43,990 bases of DNA from assembly GCA_027452145.1 (NCBI GenBank), contig DAIDHB010000195.1:1-43990 (forward strand). The letters are read 5' to 3'. Origin of the DNA: Planctomycetales bacterium (GTDB lineage: Bacteria > Planctomycetota > Planctomycetia > Isosphaerales > Isosphaeraceae). Shown here piece by piece: positions 20,559 to 29,394 of this stretch. The notes under the pieces are model-generated. The model ran no database searches. It was not told the origin of the DNA and was given only the letters and a program-made list of their open reading frames with translations. The translations under genes were made by a program, and so were the position numbers. Every line of letters starts with the position of its first letter. Position 1 is the stretch's first letter.

Positions 20559-23174
20559 TCATTCGTACTTCTGGCGCAGGGCCGCGGCCAGTCGCGGGTC
20601 CGCCCGGTATTTCGGCAGGTCGAGGACCCGCCCGAGAAACGTGCGGAACTGGTCCGCCCGCCGCGCCCGGTCGTCGCGGGCGATGATGGCGTCGAGGGCC
20701 TCGAGCAGGGCGCGCTCGGCCGCGTCGTACTGGCGACGGCCAGCCTGGATCTCGGCGTACCTGCCGAGCGCCTCGATGAAGTGGTGGTGTGTGGGGGCGA
20801 CCTGGCGGGCGATGTCGAACGCCTCCTCGATCAACGCCAGGGCGCGCGGGTCGTTGTCGTGGTTCTTTTCGAACTCGGCCATGTCGCCCAGGAGCAGGGC
20901 CAGGACGTAATGCCGCGGCGGGAGCACGGTGCGGACGTAGGCCAGGACCTCCTCGAGCAGCCGCCTCGCGGTCGCGACGTCCCCCGGGTCCCGCGTCCGG
21001 TCGGCCCGCTTGCGCCAGGCGTCCGCCTGGAGGTAGCGGAACACCGCCTGAACGATCGGGTCCCGGGTGAGGGTCAGCTCCACGACCTGGCGGAGCAGCA
21101 CGTCGCGGTCTCCGGAGCCGAGCTTGATGATGTAGCTGGCGAACCGGGCGTGCCGGGTGTCGGCATGGTCGTTGCCGAGCCGCTCCCTCCGGCCAGCGAC
21201 GACCCGGTCGATGACCGTCGCCGCCTCGTCGAGACGTTTCATCTCGGCGAGCGCCCAGGCGTAGTGGAACTCGACCTTGTCGAGTAGGCCGACATCCTTC
21301 CGGCCGTCGCTGCCCCGCCCGAGGATCGCGATGGCGTCCTGGTAGGCCCGCTCCGCCGTCTCGAAACGGCCCGAGAAATGGTCGAGCATCGCCATGTGGA
21401 ACAGGCTCAGCGCCCGGTCGGGATCGTGGGGCGGCAGGAGGGCCGTCCGGATCCGCAGGGCCTCCTCCAGGAGCGGACGGGCGCGGCGGAAGTCCGAGGT
21501 GGCGCGGAGGGCGTTGCCGATCGTGTCGAGCAAGGTCGCGCGCACCAGCCTCCCGGAGTCGCCCAGGTCGAGCGGCTGATTGACCTGCTCGACGCCGACC
21601 TCCAGCAGTTGGAGCGCCGCGATCGTGTTCATCCGCTCGGTGGGCGTGCTGAAGCCCCGGTTCTCCAGGCCGACGGGATCGGTCGTCTGGAAGAGCTTCA
21701 CGATGAAATCGCCGAGGATCCGCGAGATCCGCTCCTTCTCGGCGGCCCGCTCCCGCTCGCTGCGCGCCATGGCGTGCTCGATGTCGAGCAGCCGGGACTG
21801 GAACCGTTCTCGCTCCTGGTGGTGGATGTGCACCCAGGCTATCAGGCCGAGGCTGACCAGCAGGACGAGGCCGCAGGCGGCCGCGAGGCGGACGAGCGGG
21901 CGATGCCGGCGGGAACCGCGCCTCAGCCGGTCGGTCCAGGTCTCGCCGCCGGCCTGCACCGGCTCGTCGGCCAGCCAGCGCTCGACCTCCGCGGCCAGCG
22001 CCAGGGCGGTTGGGTAGCGGCCGGCGGGGTCGTTGGCCAGTGCCTTGAGGCAGACGGCCTGAAGCGCCCGCGGGACGTTGGGGTTGAGCGATCGCGGCGG
22101 CGCGATCGCGCCGCGGCGCGCGCGATCGAGCAATTCCTCGGCCGTGGCCCCCGCGACCGGGGCCCGGCCGGTCAGCAGCGCATAGAGGATGGCGCCGAGC
22201 CCGTAGACGTCCGTGGCCGGTCCGAGCGATTCGGTGGCGCCGGCGGCCTGCTCGGGGCTCATGTAGGCCGGGGAGCCGAGCACGCCGATGGTCGGCGCCA
22301 GCTCGCTTCCCGAGGGGGGCGTCAGCGCGTCCTCGACGGCGGACCCGGGGCCGGCCGGCTCGCGGCGGCCGGTCGCCTTGGCCAGACCCCAGTCGATCAC
22401 CAGGGTCTCGCCGAACCGGCCGAGCATGACGTTGTGCGGCTTGAGGTCGCGGTGCAGCACCCCCTTGCTGTGCGCGAAGGCGATCGCCTGGCAGACGGCG
22501 ACGAACCGGCCGAGCAGCCTGCGGAATTCGGCGGAGCGCGGGTCGGGGTGGGGATGCGCCCGGTGATGGGCGTCGACCGCCTCCTTCAGGCTGTCCCCCT
22601 CGACGAACCGCATGGCGTAGAACGGCCGGCCGTCGCGGTCGCCCAGGCTGTAGACCGGGACGATCCCCGGGTGCTCCAGCCCGGCGTTGATCTCCGCCTC
22701 CAGGAGGAACCGGCTACGGAGGTGCTCCTCGTCGGCCTTGTCGGGGCGGATCTCCTTGAGCGCCACCTCGCGGCCCAGCTCCTCGTCGCGGGCGACGTAG
22801 ACCCGCCCCAGCCCCCCCTCGCGGTGGAAGCGGACGATGCGGAACTGCGCCCCGGCGCGGCGCGAGCCGGCCGGCTCGGCCCGGCCCTCGTCGAAGGCCG
22901 TCCTCACCGCCTCGGCCTCGGCGGGGAACCGCTCGAGATACTCGCGCGGGTCGGGCCGCTCGCCGCGGCGGATCCGCAGCTCCCGCTCCAACGCCACCAG
23001 CTCGAGCAGCAGCGCCGATCGGTCCGCTCCATCGGCGTCGGCGAGGAAGTCCTCGATCCGGGGCGGCGCGCCGGCCGACCAGGCGGCCTCGAACCGGTCG
23101 CACGCCGCGTCCACCCGCTCCCACGGCCGCGACGGGCAGCCCATCAGCCGCGTCGCCTCGGATGCCTCCCTCAT
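20559..23174 (-). CDS. Ser/Thr protein kinase with TPR C-terminus
   Basis: An 871-residue kinase. The ATG at 23174 overlaps the stop of the upstream sigma gene (ATGA arrangement), which decides the start; the frame's upstream extension is antisense-like nonsense. Residues 1-110 form a helical lead-in. The kinase domain is at about 111-400: FHREGGLGRVYVARD, EVALKEIRPDK, HRDLKPHN, and the planctomycete-type DWG (VIDWGLAK) replacing DFG, then MSPEQ. A transmembrane helix lies near 420-440 (AAACGLVLLVSLGLIAWV). The rest is alpha-helical tetratricopeptide-like sequence (for example LVRATLLDTIGNALRATSDFRRARPLLEEAL, and FETAERAYQDAIAIL). The kinase is predicted cytoplasmic and the TPR sensor external. 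It pairs with the ECF factor immediately upstream. Confidence 0.92.
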   Translation of the reverse strand: MREASEATRLMGCPSRPWERVDAACDRFEAAWSAGAPPRIEDFLADADGADRSALLLELVALERELRIRRGERPDPREYLERFPAEAEAVRTAFDEGRAEPAGSRRAGAQFRIVRFHREGGLGRVYVARDEELGREVALKEIRPDKADEEHLRSRFLLEAEINAGLEHPGIVPVYSLGDRDGRPFYAMRFVEGDSLKEAVDAHHRAHPHPDPRSAEFRRLLGRFVAVCQAIAFAHSKGVLHRDLKPHNVMLGRFGETLVIDWGLAKATGRREPAGPGSAVEDALTPPSGSELAPTIGVLGSPAYMSPEQAAGATESLGPATDVYGLGAILYALLTGRAPVAGATAEELLDRARRGAIAPPRSLNPNVPRALQAVCLKALANDPAGRYPTALALAAEVERWLADEPVQAGGETWTDRLRRGSRRHRPLVRLAAACGLVLLVSLGLIAWVHIHHQERERFQSRLLDIEHAMARSERERAAEKERISRILGDFIVKLFQTTDPVGLENRGFSTPTERMNTIAALQLLEVGVEQVNQPLDLGDSGRLVRATLLDTIGNALRATSDFRRARPLLEEALRIRTALLPPHDPDRALSLFHMAMLDHFSGRFETAERAYQDAIAILGRGSDGRKDVGLLDKVEFHYAWALAEMKRLDEAATVIDRVVAGRRERLGNDHADTRHARFASYIIKLGSGDRDVLLRQVVELTLTRDPIVQAVFRYLQADAWRKRADRTRDPGDVATARRLLEEVLAYVRTVLPPRHYVLALLLGDMAEFEKNHDNDPRALALIEEAFDIARQVAPTHHHFIEALGRYAEIQAGRRQYDAAERALLEALDAIIARDDRARRADQFRTFLGRVLDLPKYRADPRLAAALRQKYE

Positions 23175-23764
23175 GGCTCGTCCCCCAGCCACGCCTCGCG
23201 GATGACGTCGAGCTTGCGCTTCACCGATCGCTCGGCGCACCCCAGGCGCTCGGCGATCTCCTCGCGGGTGTAGCCCTCCAGCCTCAGGTCGAGGACCTGG
23301 CGGAGCGCCTCGGACCCGAGGCCGTCGCGGAGCCGGCGGTACTCGTCGACCACGATCGCGGCCAGCTCGGGGCTGGGCTCGTCGCCGGCGATCCGGTCCA
23401 GGCCGAGAAGGGCCGCCTCGCCGACCAGGTGGCCGCCGCCGCGCTTCTGCGCCGCCTGACGCTGGATCTGGGCGAGCACCTTGCGGACGGTGATGACCAC
23501 CAGCAGCCGCCAGAGGTCGTCGCGGTCGGAGAGTCGGGGGAACCGGCCCTCGGCCGCGCCCCGGCAGAAGCTGTCGAACGCGCTGAGCGCCGCGTCCTCC
23601 TCGTCCTCCACGGTCCCGGCTCGCCTCGATGCCCGCAGCCGCGCCCGCGCCAGTTCGACCAGCCGCCCAAAGTATCGCTCCCACAGCGGTCCGGCGGCGG
23701 CCTCTTCGCCCGCCTTCAGGTCGCCGAGCCAGCACGTGATCGAACCGTCGTCCTGCGTGCGCAT
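23171..23764 (-). CDS. ECF-type RNA polymerase sigma factor, kinase-linked
   Basis: A 197-residue sigma-70 ECF factor. The start at 23764 (MRTQDDGSITCWLGDLKAGE) matches the usual start of kinase-linked planctomycete ECFs. Region 2 spans WERYFGRLVELARARL to DLWRLLVVITVRKVLAQIQRQ. Region 4 has LRQVLDLRLEGYTREEIAERLGCAERSVKRKL, a helix-turn-helix. Its TGA overlaps the kinase ATG by 2 bases within the sequence ATGA, so the two are translationally coupled. The TPR kinase is its likely regulator by phosphorylation; this is inferred from context. Confidence 0.9.
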   Translation of the reverse strand: MRTQDDGSITCWLGDLKAGEEAAAGPLWERYFGRLVELARARLRASRRAGTVEDEEDAALSAFDSFCRGAAEGRFPRLSDRDDLWRLLVVITVRKVLAQIQRQAAQKRGGGHLVGEAALLGLDRIAGDEPSPELAAIVVDEYRRLRDGLGSEALRQVLDLRLEGYTREEIAERLGCAERSVKRKLDVIREAWLGDEP

Positions 23765-24013
23765 GGATCGAGCCCCCAGGTGTCGATATGCACGCCCGCG
23801 TGCGATGACATTGTAACCAGCCGGAGGGCGCCCCCGAGAGAAGTTGGTCCTCTGACGTTGAAAAAAAAATCGAGGCCGGTGGTCCGCGCCTGCTTCGGTT
23901 TCGCATCTAACGGTGATGCCGATGATCGCCGAGATGCGGCGGGCCGGGGGGGGCCGGGCCGCTCGAGCGAGCGACGGGATGCCACAGGGCCTGCGGCCCG
24001 CGAGGATACTTTC

Positions 24014-25348
24014 ATGAAGAATCGACATCGATGGCTGGGCTGGCTTTCCCGCGGCACTCGGACCGGGCGGTCCCATCCGCCTCGGGTCGTGCGTTCGCGC
24101 CGTCCAACTCTGGAGGACCTCGAGGGGCGGACACTGCTCACGGGCTGGGTCAACACCAACGGCTTCCTGGCCAGTGCCGAGGGCAGCAACGGCGCCCTGT
24201 ACGGCATCGATTCCGTCGGCCGGATCTGGGAAGCCCAGGACGGTTACGGCTGGATCAACACCGGCGGCTACGGCGCTCAGATCGCCGTCGGGGTCGACTC
24301 GCAGGGTCGTAATGAGGTCTGGGATCGCACGGGGGGCGACCAGATCTGGCGGTACGACAACGGCGGCTGGACCAACACCAACGGCTACCTCTCCACCATC
24401 GTCGCCGGCCACGGCGGGGTCTACGGCCTCGCTGGCAACGGAGCGATCTGGCACTACGTCGACGGCTACGGCTGGAGCTTCACCGGCGGCTACGGCGCCC
24501 AGATCAGCGTCGGTGTCGACTCGCAGGGCCGCGACGAGCTCTGGGACCGCACGGGGGGCGACCAGATCTGGCGGTACGACAACGGCGGCTGGACCAATAC
24601 CAACGGCTACCTCTCCACCATCGTCGCCGGCCACGGCGAGGCCATTGGCCTCGCCGGCAACGGAGCGATCTGGCAGTACGTCGACGGTTACGGCTGGATC
24701 AACACCGGCGGCTATGGCACCTGGATCGGCACCGGAAGCGATCCCAACGGCGCCGACCAGATCTGGGACATCACCGGTAACGGAGCCGTCTGGTCCTACG
24801 ATACCGGCTCGTACGGCGGCGGTGGAGGTGGCGGCGGCTCGGGCGGAGGTGGCGGCGGCGGCGGGGGAGGAGGCGGCGGTGGCGGGATCACCTCGACCGG
24901 CCTCTACTCAGCCTACTACGGTGTGATCCAGGACTACGCCACCGACCTCAACGGCCACGTCGCCTACATCCAGAACGAGGGCCCGCACAACATCTACCTG
25001 TCGAACATTCACGCCTACAGCGATTCCCAGGGCCACAACGTCGCCGGCAATCTGTCGATCATCAACTACGCGGGCGACAACATCTCGGTGCAGTTCGCGG
25101 GGTTTTACTACCCCGATCAGAACTCGCTGGACATCGGCAATCTCAGCTATTCCGACGGCAGCCCGATCGGCGGGGTGAGTTTCACGATGAACTTCACGGT
25201 CGAGTCGAATGGCTCGCTCTACACGGACGATTCGAGCAATTACGGTGGCTTCAACGTCTTCGACAATAACAATGGGTTCTACGACGACGCGGCGTACGGG
25301 TCGCAGTATTACATCGACCTGTTGCCGAACCCCAACGGCCTGGTGTGA
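24014..25348 (+). CDS. Secreted repeat protein with LEDLEGRTLLT leader and poly-Gly linker
   Basis: A 444-residue protein. The ATG at 24014 has GAGGAT upstream; the longer frame is non-coding. The basic N-terminus leads into LEDLEGRTLLT, the planctomycete leader motif found near the N-termini of large surface proteins. Residues ~40-265 are tandem repeats of 74 residues, each with DGYGW..TGGYGAQI.VGVDSQGR, DRTGGDQIWRYDNGGWTNTNGYLSTIVAGHG and GLAGNGAIW; they probably form a tectonin-like or other beta propeller. A linker of nearly pure Gly (about 24820-24890) separates these from a ~150-residue C-terminal beta-rich domain (VAYIQNEGPHNIYLSNIHAYS). Function is unknown; adhesion or binding is plausible. 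Confidence 0.82.
   Translation: MKNRHRWLGWLSRGTRTGRSHPPRVVRSRRPTLEDLEGRTLLTGWVNTNGFLASAEGSNGALYGIDSVGRIWEAQDGYGWINTGGYGAQIAVGVDSQGRNEVWDRTGGDQIWRYDNGGWTNTNGYLSTIVAGHGGVYGLAGNGAIWHYVDGYGWSFTGGYGAQISVGVDSQGRDELWDRTGGDQIWRYDNGGWTNTNGYLSTIVAGHGEAIGLAGNGAIWQYVDGYGWINTGGYGTWIGTGSDPNGADQIWDITGNGAVWSYDTGSYGGGGGGGGSGGGGGGGGGGGGGGGITSTGLYSAYYGVIQDYATDLNGHVAYIQNEGPHNIYLSNIHAYSDSQGHNVAGNLSIINYAGDNISVQFAGFYYPDQNSLDIGNLSYSDGSPIGGVSFTMNFTVESNGSLYTDDSSNYGGFNVFDNNNGFYDDAAYGSQYYIDLLPNPNGLV
24201..24809 (+). repeat. 222-bp (74-codon) tandem coding repeats
   Basis: The segment beginning GGGGGGCGACCAGATCTGG occurs at 24331 and 24553, exactly 222 bp apart. About 80 bp after it is almost unchanged between the copies, including synonymous sites. 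A third, diverged partial copy follows to about 24809. The near identity of silent positions indicates a recent duplication or gene conversion. Confidence 0.8.
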
Positions 25349-25581
25349 GCGGGGATAAGGGTCAGAGCCGCCTGGATGAGCCGGTCGCGGACCGCCAGGC
25401 CGCTGCGACAGCCTCGATTCGGCGGACCGGCGACGTGACTCGACGGGTCCCTCGCCCCCGCCGACCCGACGAGCGGAGCCCGAGGACCCGGGCCTGACGT
25501 CGCCGGTCCGCCCGTCCGCATGAGCGGGTCCTGAGGACGGGTGCGGCCAACGACAGGGACGGGCGCCTCGAGCGAACACGA

Positions 25582-25601
25582 GGAGCCGGTCCCCCGGCTC
25601 C
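25582..25601 (-). terminator. Hairpin between convergent genes
   Basis: GGAGCCGG (25582-25589), loop TCCC, CCGGCTCC (25594-25601): a perfect 8-bp stem, 33 bp downstream of the response-regulator stop and between convergent genes. There is no U-tract, so termination is inferred. Confidence 0.45.
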
Positions 25602-25633
25602 CGGGCCGTACGCGGTTCCTGTACCCTCTTCGT

Positions 25634-26041
25634 TCAGGCTTCGTCGTCGTATCCCTCGCCCCGGCCCTTGACGCCGATGACCTTCTCGATCGACCGGACG
25701 AGCTTCTCCATGGCGAACGGCTTGCGGATGTAGTCGCGCACGCCCAGCATCTCGGCATAGGCGCGGTGGCGGCTCCCCTCATTCCCGGTGATCATGATCG
25801 TCGGGATCAGGCCGCCCGGCCGGCTCTTGAGCTTCTCCAGGACGAGGAAGCCGCTCTTCTTGGGCATCATCATGTCGAGCACGAGCAGGTCGGGATTCTC
25901 GCGCTCGGCGATCATCAGCCCTGCGTTGCCGTCGCGGGCGACCAGGATGCGGAAGCCCTTGTTCTCCAGGATGGTGCGCATGGACTCGAGGATCTCGTGG
26001 TCGTCGTCGACGATGAGGATGGTCCGCTGTTGGGGGGGCAT
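25634..26041 (-). CDS. Stand-alone response regulator receiver (CheY-like)
   Basis: A 135-residue single receiver domain. TILIVDDDHEILESM provides the acidic pocket, LLVLDMMMPKKSGF the phospho-acceptor Asp (near residue 55), IMITGNEG the switch Thr, and IRKPFAMEKLV the conserved Lys-Pro. There is no output domain, so it should act by protein-protein contact or in a phosphorelay. No histidine kinase is adjacent. It is divergent from the lipoprotein gene at 26385. Confidence 0.93.
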   Translation of the reverse strand: MPPQQRTILIVDDDHEILESMRTILENKGFRILVARDGNAGLMIAERENPDLLVLDMMMPKKSGFLVLEKLKSRPGGLIPTIMITGNEGSRHRAYAEMLGVRDYIRKPFAMEKLVRSIEKVIGVKGRGEGYDDEA

Positions 26042-26384
26042 GGTGGAGACTCCCGCGATCGGCGTCGCTTGCCGGCTCGATGGTGCTTCAATGGGCCGCT
26101 GGCCCGTCAGGTAGGGATAGACCTCCCATCATACAACGGCGACCCGGCGGAGGGAAGGGCGCGGCACGCGTTCGATAAACATGACAAGGTTTGTGTAACC
26201 GATCGATCGCGAACAACGATTCGCATCCGGCGGCGGAACGGCCGGACAGCCCTTCCAATCCTGCTTGCGACTCCGTCATAATTAGAGGAATAGATCGCGA
26301 TGGCCTTGGTCGTGCGGGCAGGTGGCCGGATCGCGACGACGTTCCGCGAGAACCCGAACGAGGCTGGAAGAAGGAAGGCGGACC
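26042..26384. other. Divergent intergenic region (343 bp)
   Basis: Separates the response regulator (minus) and the lipoprotein (plus), so it should hold both promoters. It is locally less GC-rich around 26165-26290 (for example GATAAACATGACAAGG and CATAATTAGAGGAATAG), as expected of promoters. No operator or RNA gene is recognised. AAGGAAGG upstream of 26385 is the ribosome site. Confidence 0.45.
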
Positions 26385-27596
26385 ATGAAGCCGTTGAGAT
26401 CGTGGCTGGCGCGGCTCGCGTTCGTCGGAGCGTGGGCAGTCGTCTCCGGATGCGGGTCGGGCGATGTACCGGACCCCAGCAACGACGCCTCGGGGCAGCT
26501 CCCCGGTGCGTCGGGCCCGCCTCCGGTGAACGCGCCGCCCGCGGCCGAGAGCCCTCAGGTTGCTTCGGCCGAGACGAAGACCGAGGATGCGAAGCCCGAG
26601 GAGGCGGCCGCGGCCCCCGAGCCCGCGGCCGCGGCCGAGCCAGCCGCGGCCCCCGAGCCCGCGGCCGCCTCGGCGGCCAGTAGCTCCGCGACAACTCCAG
26701 ACAAGAATTCCGCCACGGCCGACCTGCTGGCCATGTCGACCAAGGAGCCGCAGGCGGCGCCTGCTGCGGGCTCCGGCGACGGGGCGAACCCGCAGGCCGC
26801 AGGTCCCGGGGCCGCCGCCGCACCCGGCCCCGGTGGACCCGGTCCCGGTGGGCCCGGCCCCGGTGGACCCGGCCCGGGCGGCGGGCCGCCCAACATGGGG
26901 CCCGGCATGGGCCGTCCCGGCGGTGGTATGGGCCCGATGAACATGGGCCCGAATGCCCCCGGCGCCGGCGCCGGGATGAATCCCCAGGCGATGATGGGCG
27001 GCGGTATGCAGGCCCAGATGCAGTCGCAGCAACAGGGCCAGATGCAGCAGATGCAGGCCATGCAGGCCCAGATGCAGACCCAGATGCAGCGCGGCATGGG
27101 CGGGCCCGGCGGAGCGGGGGCGCCAGGCGGACCGGGCGGCATGATGGGGCCCGGCGGACCGGGTGGACCGGGCGGCAGCTCGAAGGCGCCGGATTTCCGG
27201 AGTCCCCAGGGCGCCGTTCAGGCCTTCCTCGACGCCGTCAAGGAGAAGGATCTCGGGAAGCTCACCGATGCCACCGCGCTACGCGCCCCGGCGGAGGCCA
27301 CGAAGCGCAACCAGGACATGTTTACCCGGATCCTCGACGGAACCTACTCGAAGGAAGAGCTCGACAAGCTGGCCAGCTTCCTGGACGGATATCAATTGAC
27401 CGCTCTCAACCAGGCGAAGAGTACCGGGCGCCAGAGCGTGATGCTTTCCAAGCGGGGCGACAATAACAGTATCCAGAGGGTTACGATCACGGCCCGCCGG
27501 GAGAAGAAGGGATGGGGGGTCTGTGATATCAGCGGTGTCCAGACCCTCAAGAGCCCGCGGTTCGGGCCCGTGCGGAGCAACTCGAGCAAGCGGTGA
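26385..27596 (+). CDS. Lipoprotein with Pro/Gly/Met/Gln-rich low-complexity region
   Basis: A 403-residue probable lipoprotein. A signal peptide MKPLRSWLARLAFVGAWAVV ends in lipobox VSGC (Cys 23), and the start is supported by AAGGAAGG. Residues ~45-130 are Ala/Glu/Pro-rich. Residues ~150-265 are extremely Gly/Pro/Met-rich, with runs of GPGG units and a Gln/Met block (MQAQMQSQQQGQMQQMQAM). The last ~130 residues form an ordinary domain (FRSPQGAVQAFLDAVKEKDLGKL, VMLSKRGDN, GWGVCDISGVQ) reminiscent of small NTF2-like or DUF folds. Its role is unknown; an envelope-attached spacer with a globular head is plausible. Confidence 0.8.
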   Translation: MKPLRSWLARLAFVGAWAVVSGCGSGDVPDPSNDASGQLPGASGPPPVNAPPAAESPQVASAETKTEDAKPEEAAAAPEPAAAAEPAAAPEPAAASAASSSATTPDKNSATADLLAMSTKEPQAAPAAGSGDGANPQAAGPGAAAAPGPGGPGPGGPGPGGPGPGGGPPNMGPGMGRPGGGMGPMNMGPNAPGAGAGMNPQAMMGGGMQAQMQSQQQGQMQQMQAMQAQMQTQMQRGMGGPGGAGAPGGPGGMMGPGGPGGPGGSSKAPDFRSPQGAVQAFLDAVKEKDLGKLTDATALRAPAEATKRNQDMFTRILDGTYSKEELDKLASFLDGYQLTALNQAKSTGRQSVMLSKRGDNNSIQRVTITARREKKGWGVCDISGVQTLKSPRFGPVRSNSSKR

Positions 27597-27680
27597 GTTT
27601 GTCGGGTTCCGAGGGGCGGCTGGTGGCCGGCCGGCAGATAGGCGGCATCCTTCTCTTCCCCTCCCCGCGGAACGATCCGG

Positions 27681-27714
27681 GCGAACCGGCGACGTCCGTC
27701 AGTCGCCGGTTCGC
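27681..27714. terminator. Bidirectional terminator-like hairpin
   Basis: GCGAACCGGCGAC (27681-27693) pairs perfectly with GTCGCCGGTTCGC (27702-27714) over 13 bp, with an 8-nt loop. It lies between the convergent lipoprotein gene and glgA. Confidence 0.7.
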
Positions 27715-27774
27715 GCCTGGAGCGAGAAAGCACCCGGAGACTGACATCCCCGTTTCGCCGGAAACGCCGAGCCT

Positions 27775-29268
27775 CTAGCAGGCTGCGCGTTGGGTGCGCG
27801 CGATCTCGTCGTAGGTCGTGGCGTACTCGCGGGCGCTGCGGTCCCACGACCAGTCGGCTCCCATGCCGTTCCGCATCAGGCGGACCCAGGTCTCGCGATC
27901 CCGCCAGAGAGACAGGGCGCGCTCGATCGCCTGCCAGAGCGCATCGGCGGTCGGCTCGTCGAAGCGGAATCCGTTCGCCGTGCCGTCGGCGAGCGTGCGG
28001 GGAGTGGTGTCGACGACGGTGTCGGCCAGGCCGCCGGTGGCCCGGACGATCGGGACGGTCCCGTGCGCGAGGCTGTAAAGCTGGTTGAGTCCGCAGGGCT
28101 CGAAAAGGCTGGGCATCAGGAACAGGTCGGCGCCGGCCTCGATCTGGTGCGCGAGCTCCTCGTTGAAGCCCAGGTAGGCGGCGCAGCGACCCGGGTGCCG
28201 CTGCGCCAGCTCGTCCAGCAGGGTGTGGTATCGGGGATGCCCGGCGCCGAGGACGATCAACTGGGCGCTGTCGAGCAGGCGGTCGGCGACCTCGGCCAGG
28301 AGCTCCCAGCCCTTCTGGGGATCCAGCCGGCCGATCTGGGCGAAGAGCGGAATGTCCGGGCGCCTTTGGAGCCCGGCGTGTGCCTGGAGCCACTCCTTGC
28401 ACTGCGCCTTCCCCTCCTCGACGGTGGCGATGTCGTAGCGGCGGGCCAGCATCGGCTCGTGGGCCGGGTTCCAGGCTTCGGTGTCGATCCCGTTGACGAT
28501 GCCGCGGAGCTCGGTGCTCCGGGCGCGCAGCAATCCATCGAGGCCGGAACCGAACCGCGATGTCTGGATCTCGCTGGCGTAAGTCGGGCTGACGGTGCTG
28601 ATCCGGTCGGCGAAGACCAGCCCGGCCTTCATGAAGCAGAGCTTGCCGTGGAACTCGAGCTGCCGCCAGTTGAAGAGCTGCCAGTCGAGGCCCGTCAGCG
28701 CCATGTCCCAGTGCCAGAAGACGCCCAGGTACGCGAGGTTGTGGATGGTGTAGAGCGTCCCGGCCGCGGCGATCGCCGGGACGTTCCGGTAGAGCGTGCG
28801 GACATAGGCCGGAATCAGGCCGGTCTGCCAGTCGTTGCAGTGGATGATGTTGGGGCGCAGGCCGAGCATCCGGATCGATTCGAGCACGGCGCGCTGGAAG
28901 AACACGAAGCGTTCGCAGTTGTCGTCGTAGTCGGCCGTCCCCGTGCCGTAGAGCCCGTCGCGATCGAAGAACTCGGGCTGGTGGATCAGATAGACGGGGA
29001 CCTCGGAGCCGGGCAGGCGGCCGCGGAGGATCCGTCCCTCGACGGAGCGGGCGCCGAGGGGAATCTGGAATGCGATATCGGCGTCGCGGAGATCCAGTCC
29101 GAGCTGTCGGACCCGGCGGTATTCGGGGAGGAACAGGGCCGGCCGATGCCCCAGACTGGCCAGGGCCCGCGGCAGTGCGCCGGCGACATCCGCCAATCCC
29201 CCCGTCTTGGCGAACGGCACCGCCTCGGAGGCCACCAGGACGACGTCCACCGCGAGTCGGCCTCCCAT
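27775..29268 (-). CDS. glgA: Glycogen synthase (ADP-glucose type, GT5)
   Basis: A 497-residue starch/glycogen synthase, transferring glucose from a nucleotide sugar to the non-reducing end of alpha-1,4-glucan. The ATG at 29268 gives MGGRLAVDVVLVASEAVPFAKTGGLADV, the canonical N-terminus with the KTGGLADV substrate-binding motif. Also seen are HCNDWQTGLIPAY, GIDTEAWNP, IGRLDPQKGW, and the C-terminal catalytic block PSLFEPCGLNQLYSLAHGT followed by ATGGLADTV. Length matches the family (about 480-500). The frame extends to 29574, but that part is non-coding and repeat-rich. It stands alone, with no other glycogen genes nearby. Confidence 0.96.
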   Translation of the reverse strand: MGGRLAVDVVLVASEAVPFAKTGGLADVAGALPRALASLGHRPALFLPEYRRVRQLGLDLRDADIAFQIPLGARSVEGRILRGRLPGSEVPVYLIHQPEFFDRDGLYGTGTADYDDNCERFVFFQRAVLESIRMLGLRPNIIHCNDWQTGLIPAYVRTLYRNVPAIAAAGTLYTIHNLAYLGVFWHWDMALTGLDWQLFNWRQLEFHGKLCFMKAGLVFADRISTVSPTYASEIQTSRFGSGLDGLLRARSTELRGIVNGIDTEAWNPAHEPMLARRYDIATVEEGKAQCKEWLQAHAGLQRRPDIPLFAQIGRLDPQKGWELLAEVADRLLDSAQLIVLGAGHPRYHTLLDELAQRHPGRCAAYLGFNEELAHQIEAGADLFLMPSLFEPCGLNQLYSLAHGTVPIVRATGGLADTVVDTTPRTLADGTANGFRFDEPTADALWQAIERALSLWRDRETWVRLMRNGMGADWSWDRSAREYATTYDEIARTQRAAC

Positions 29269-29345
29269 CGCGGGGCGAGCATCCCGCAGAAACGATGATC
29301 GGGCGGGCTCTCCTGCCCGACGCTCGGGCCCCGTCTTCCAGTCGG

Positions 29346-29394
29346 TCGGGCCGTCTTGCCCGACGCCCTGGCCCGGTCGGGCACGACGGCCCGA
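29346..29394. repeat. 19-bp inverted repeat, REP-like
   Basis: TCGGGCCGTCTTGCCCGAC (29346-29364) and GTCGGGCACGACGGCCCGA (29376-29394) are complementary except for one position, with an 11-nt loop. A similar smaller hairpin (TCGGGC...GCCCGA) lies just to the left, near 29297-29318. Confidence 0.7.

Noticed and set aside
21378..23273. Plus-strand 631-codon frame opposite the TPR kinase
   Set aside because: Shadow frame; no domain, no start signal.
23175..23906. N-terminal extension of the TPR kinase
   Set aside because: The extension lies in another frame of the sigma gene and is Arg/Gly/Pro nonsense. The ATGA overlap fixes the start at 23174.
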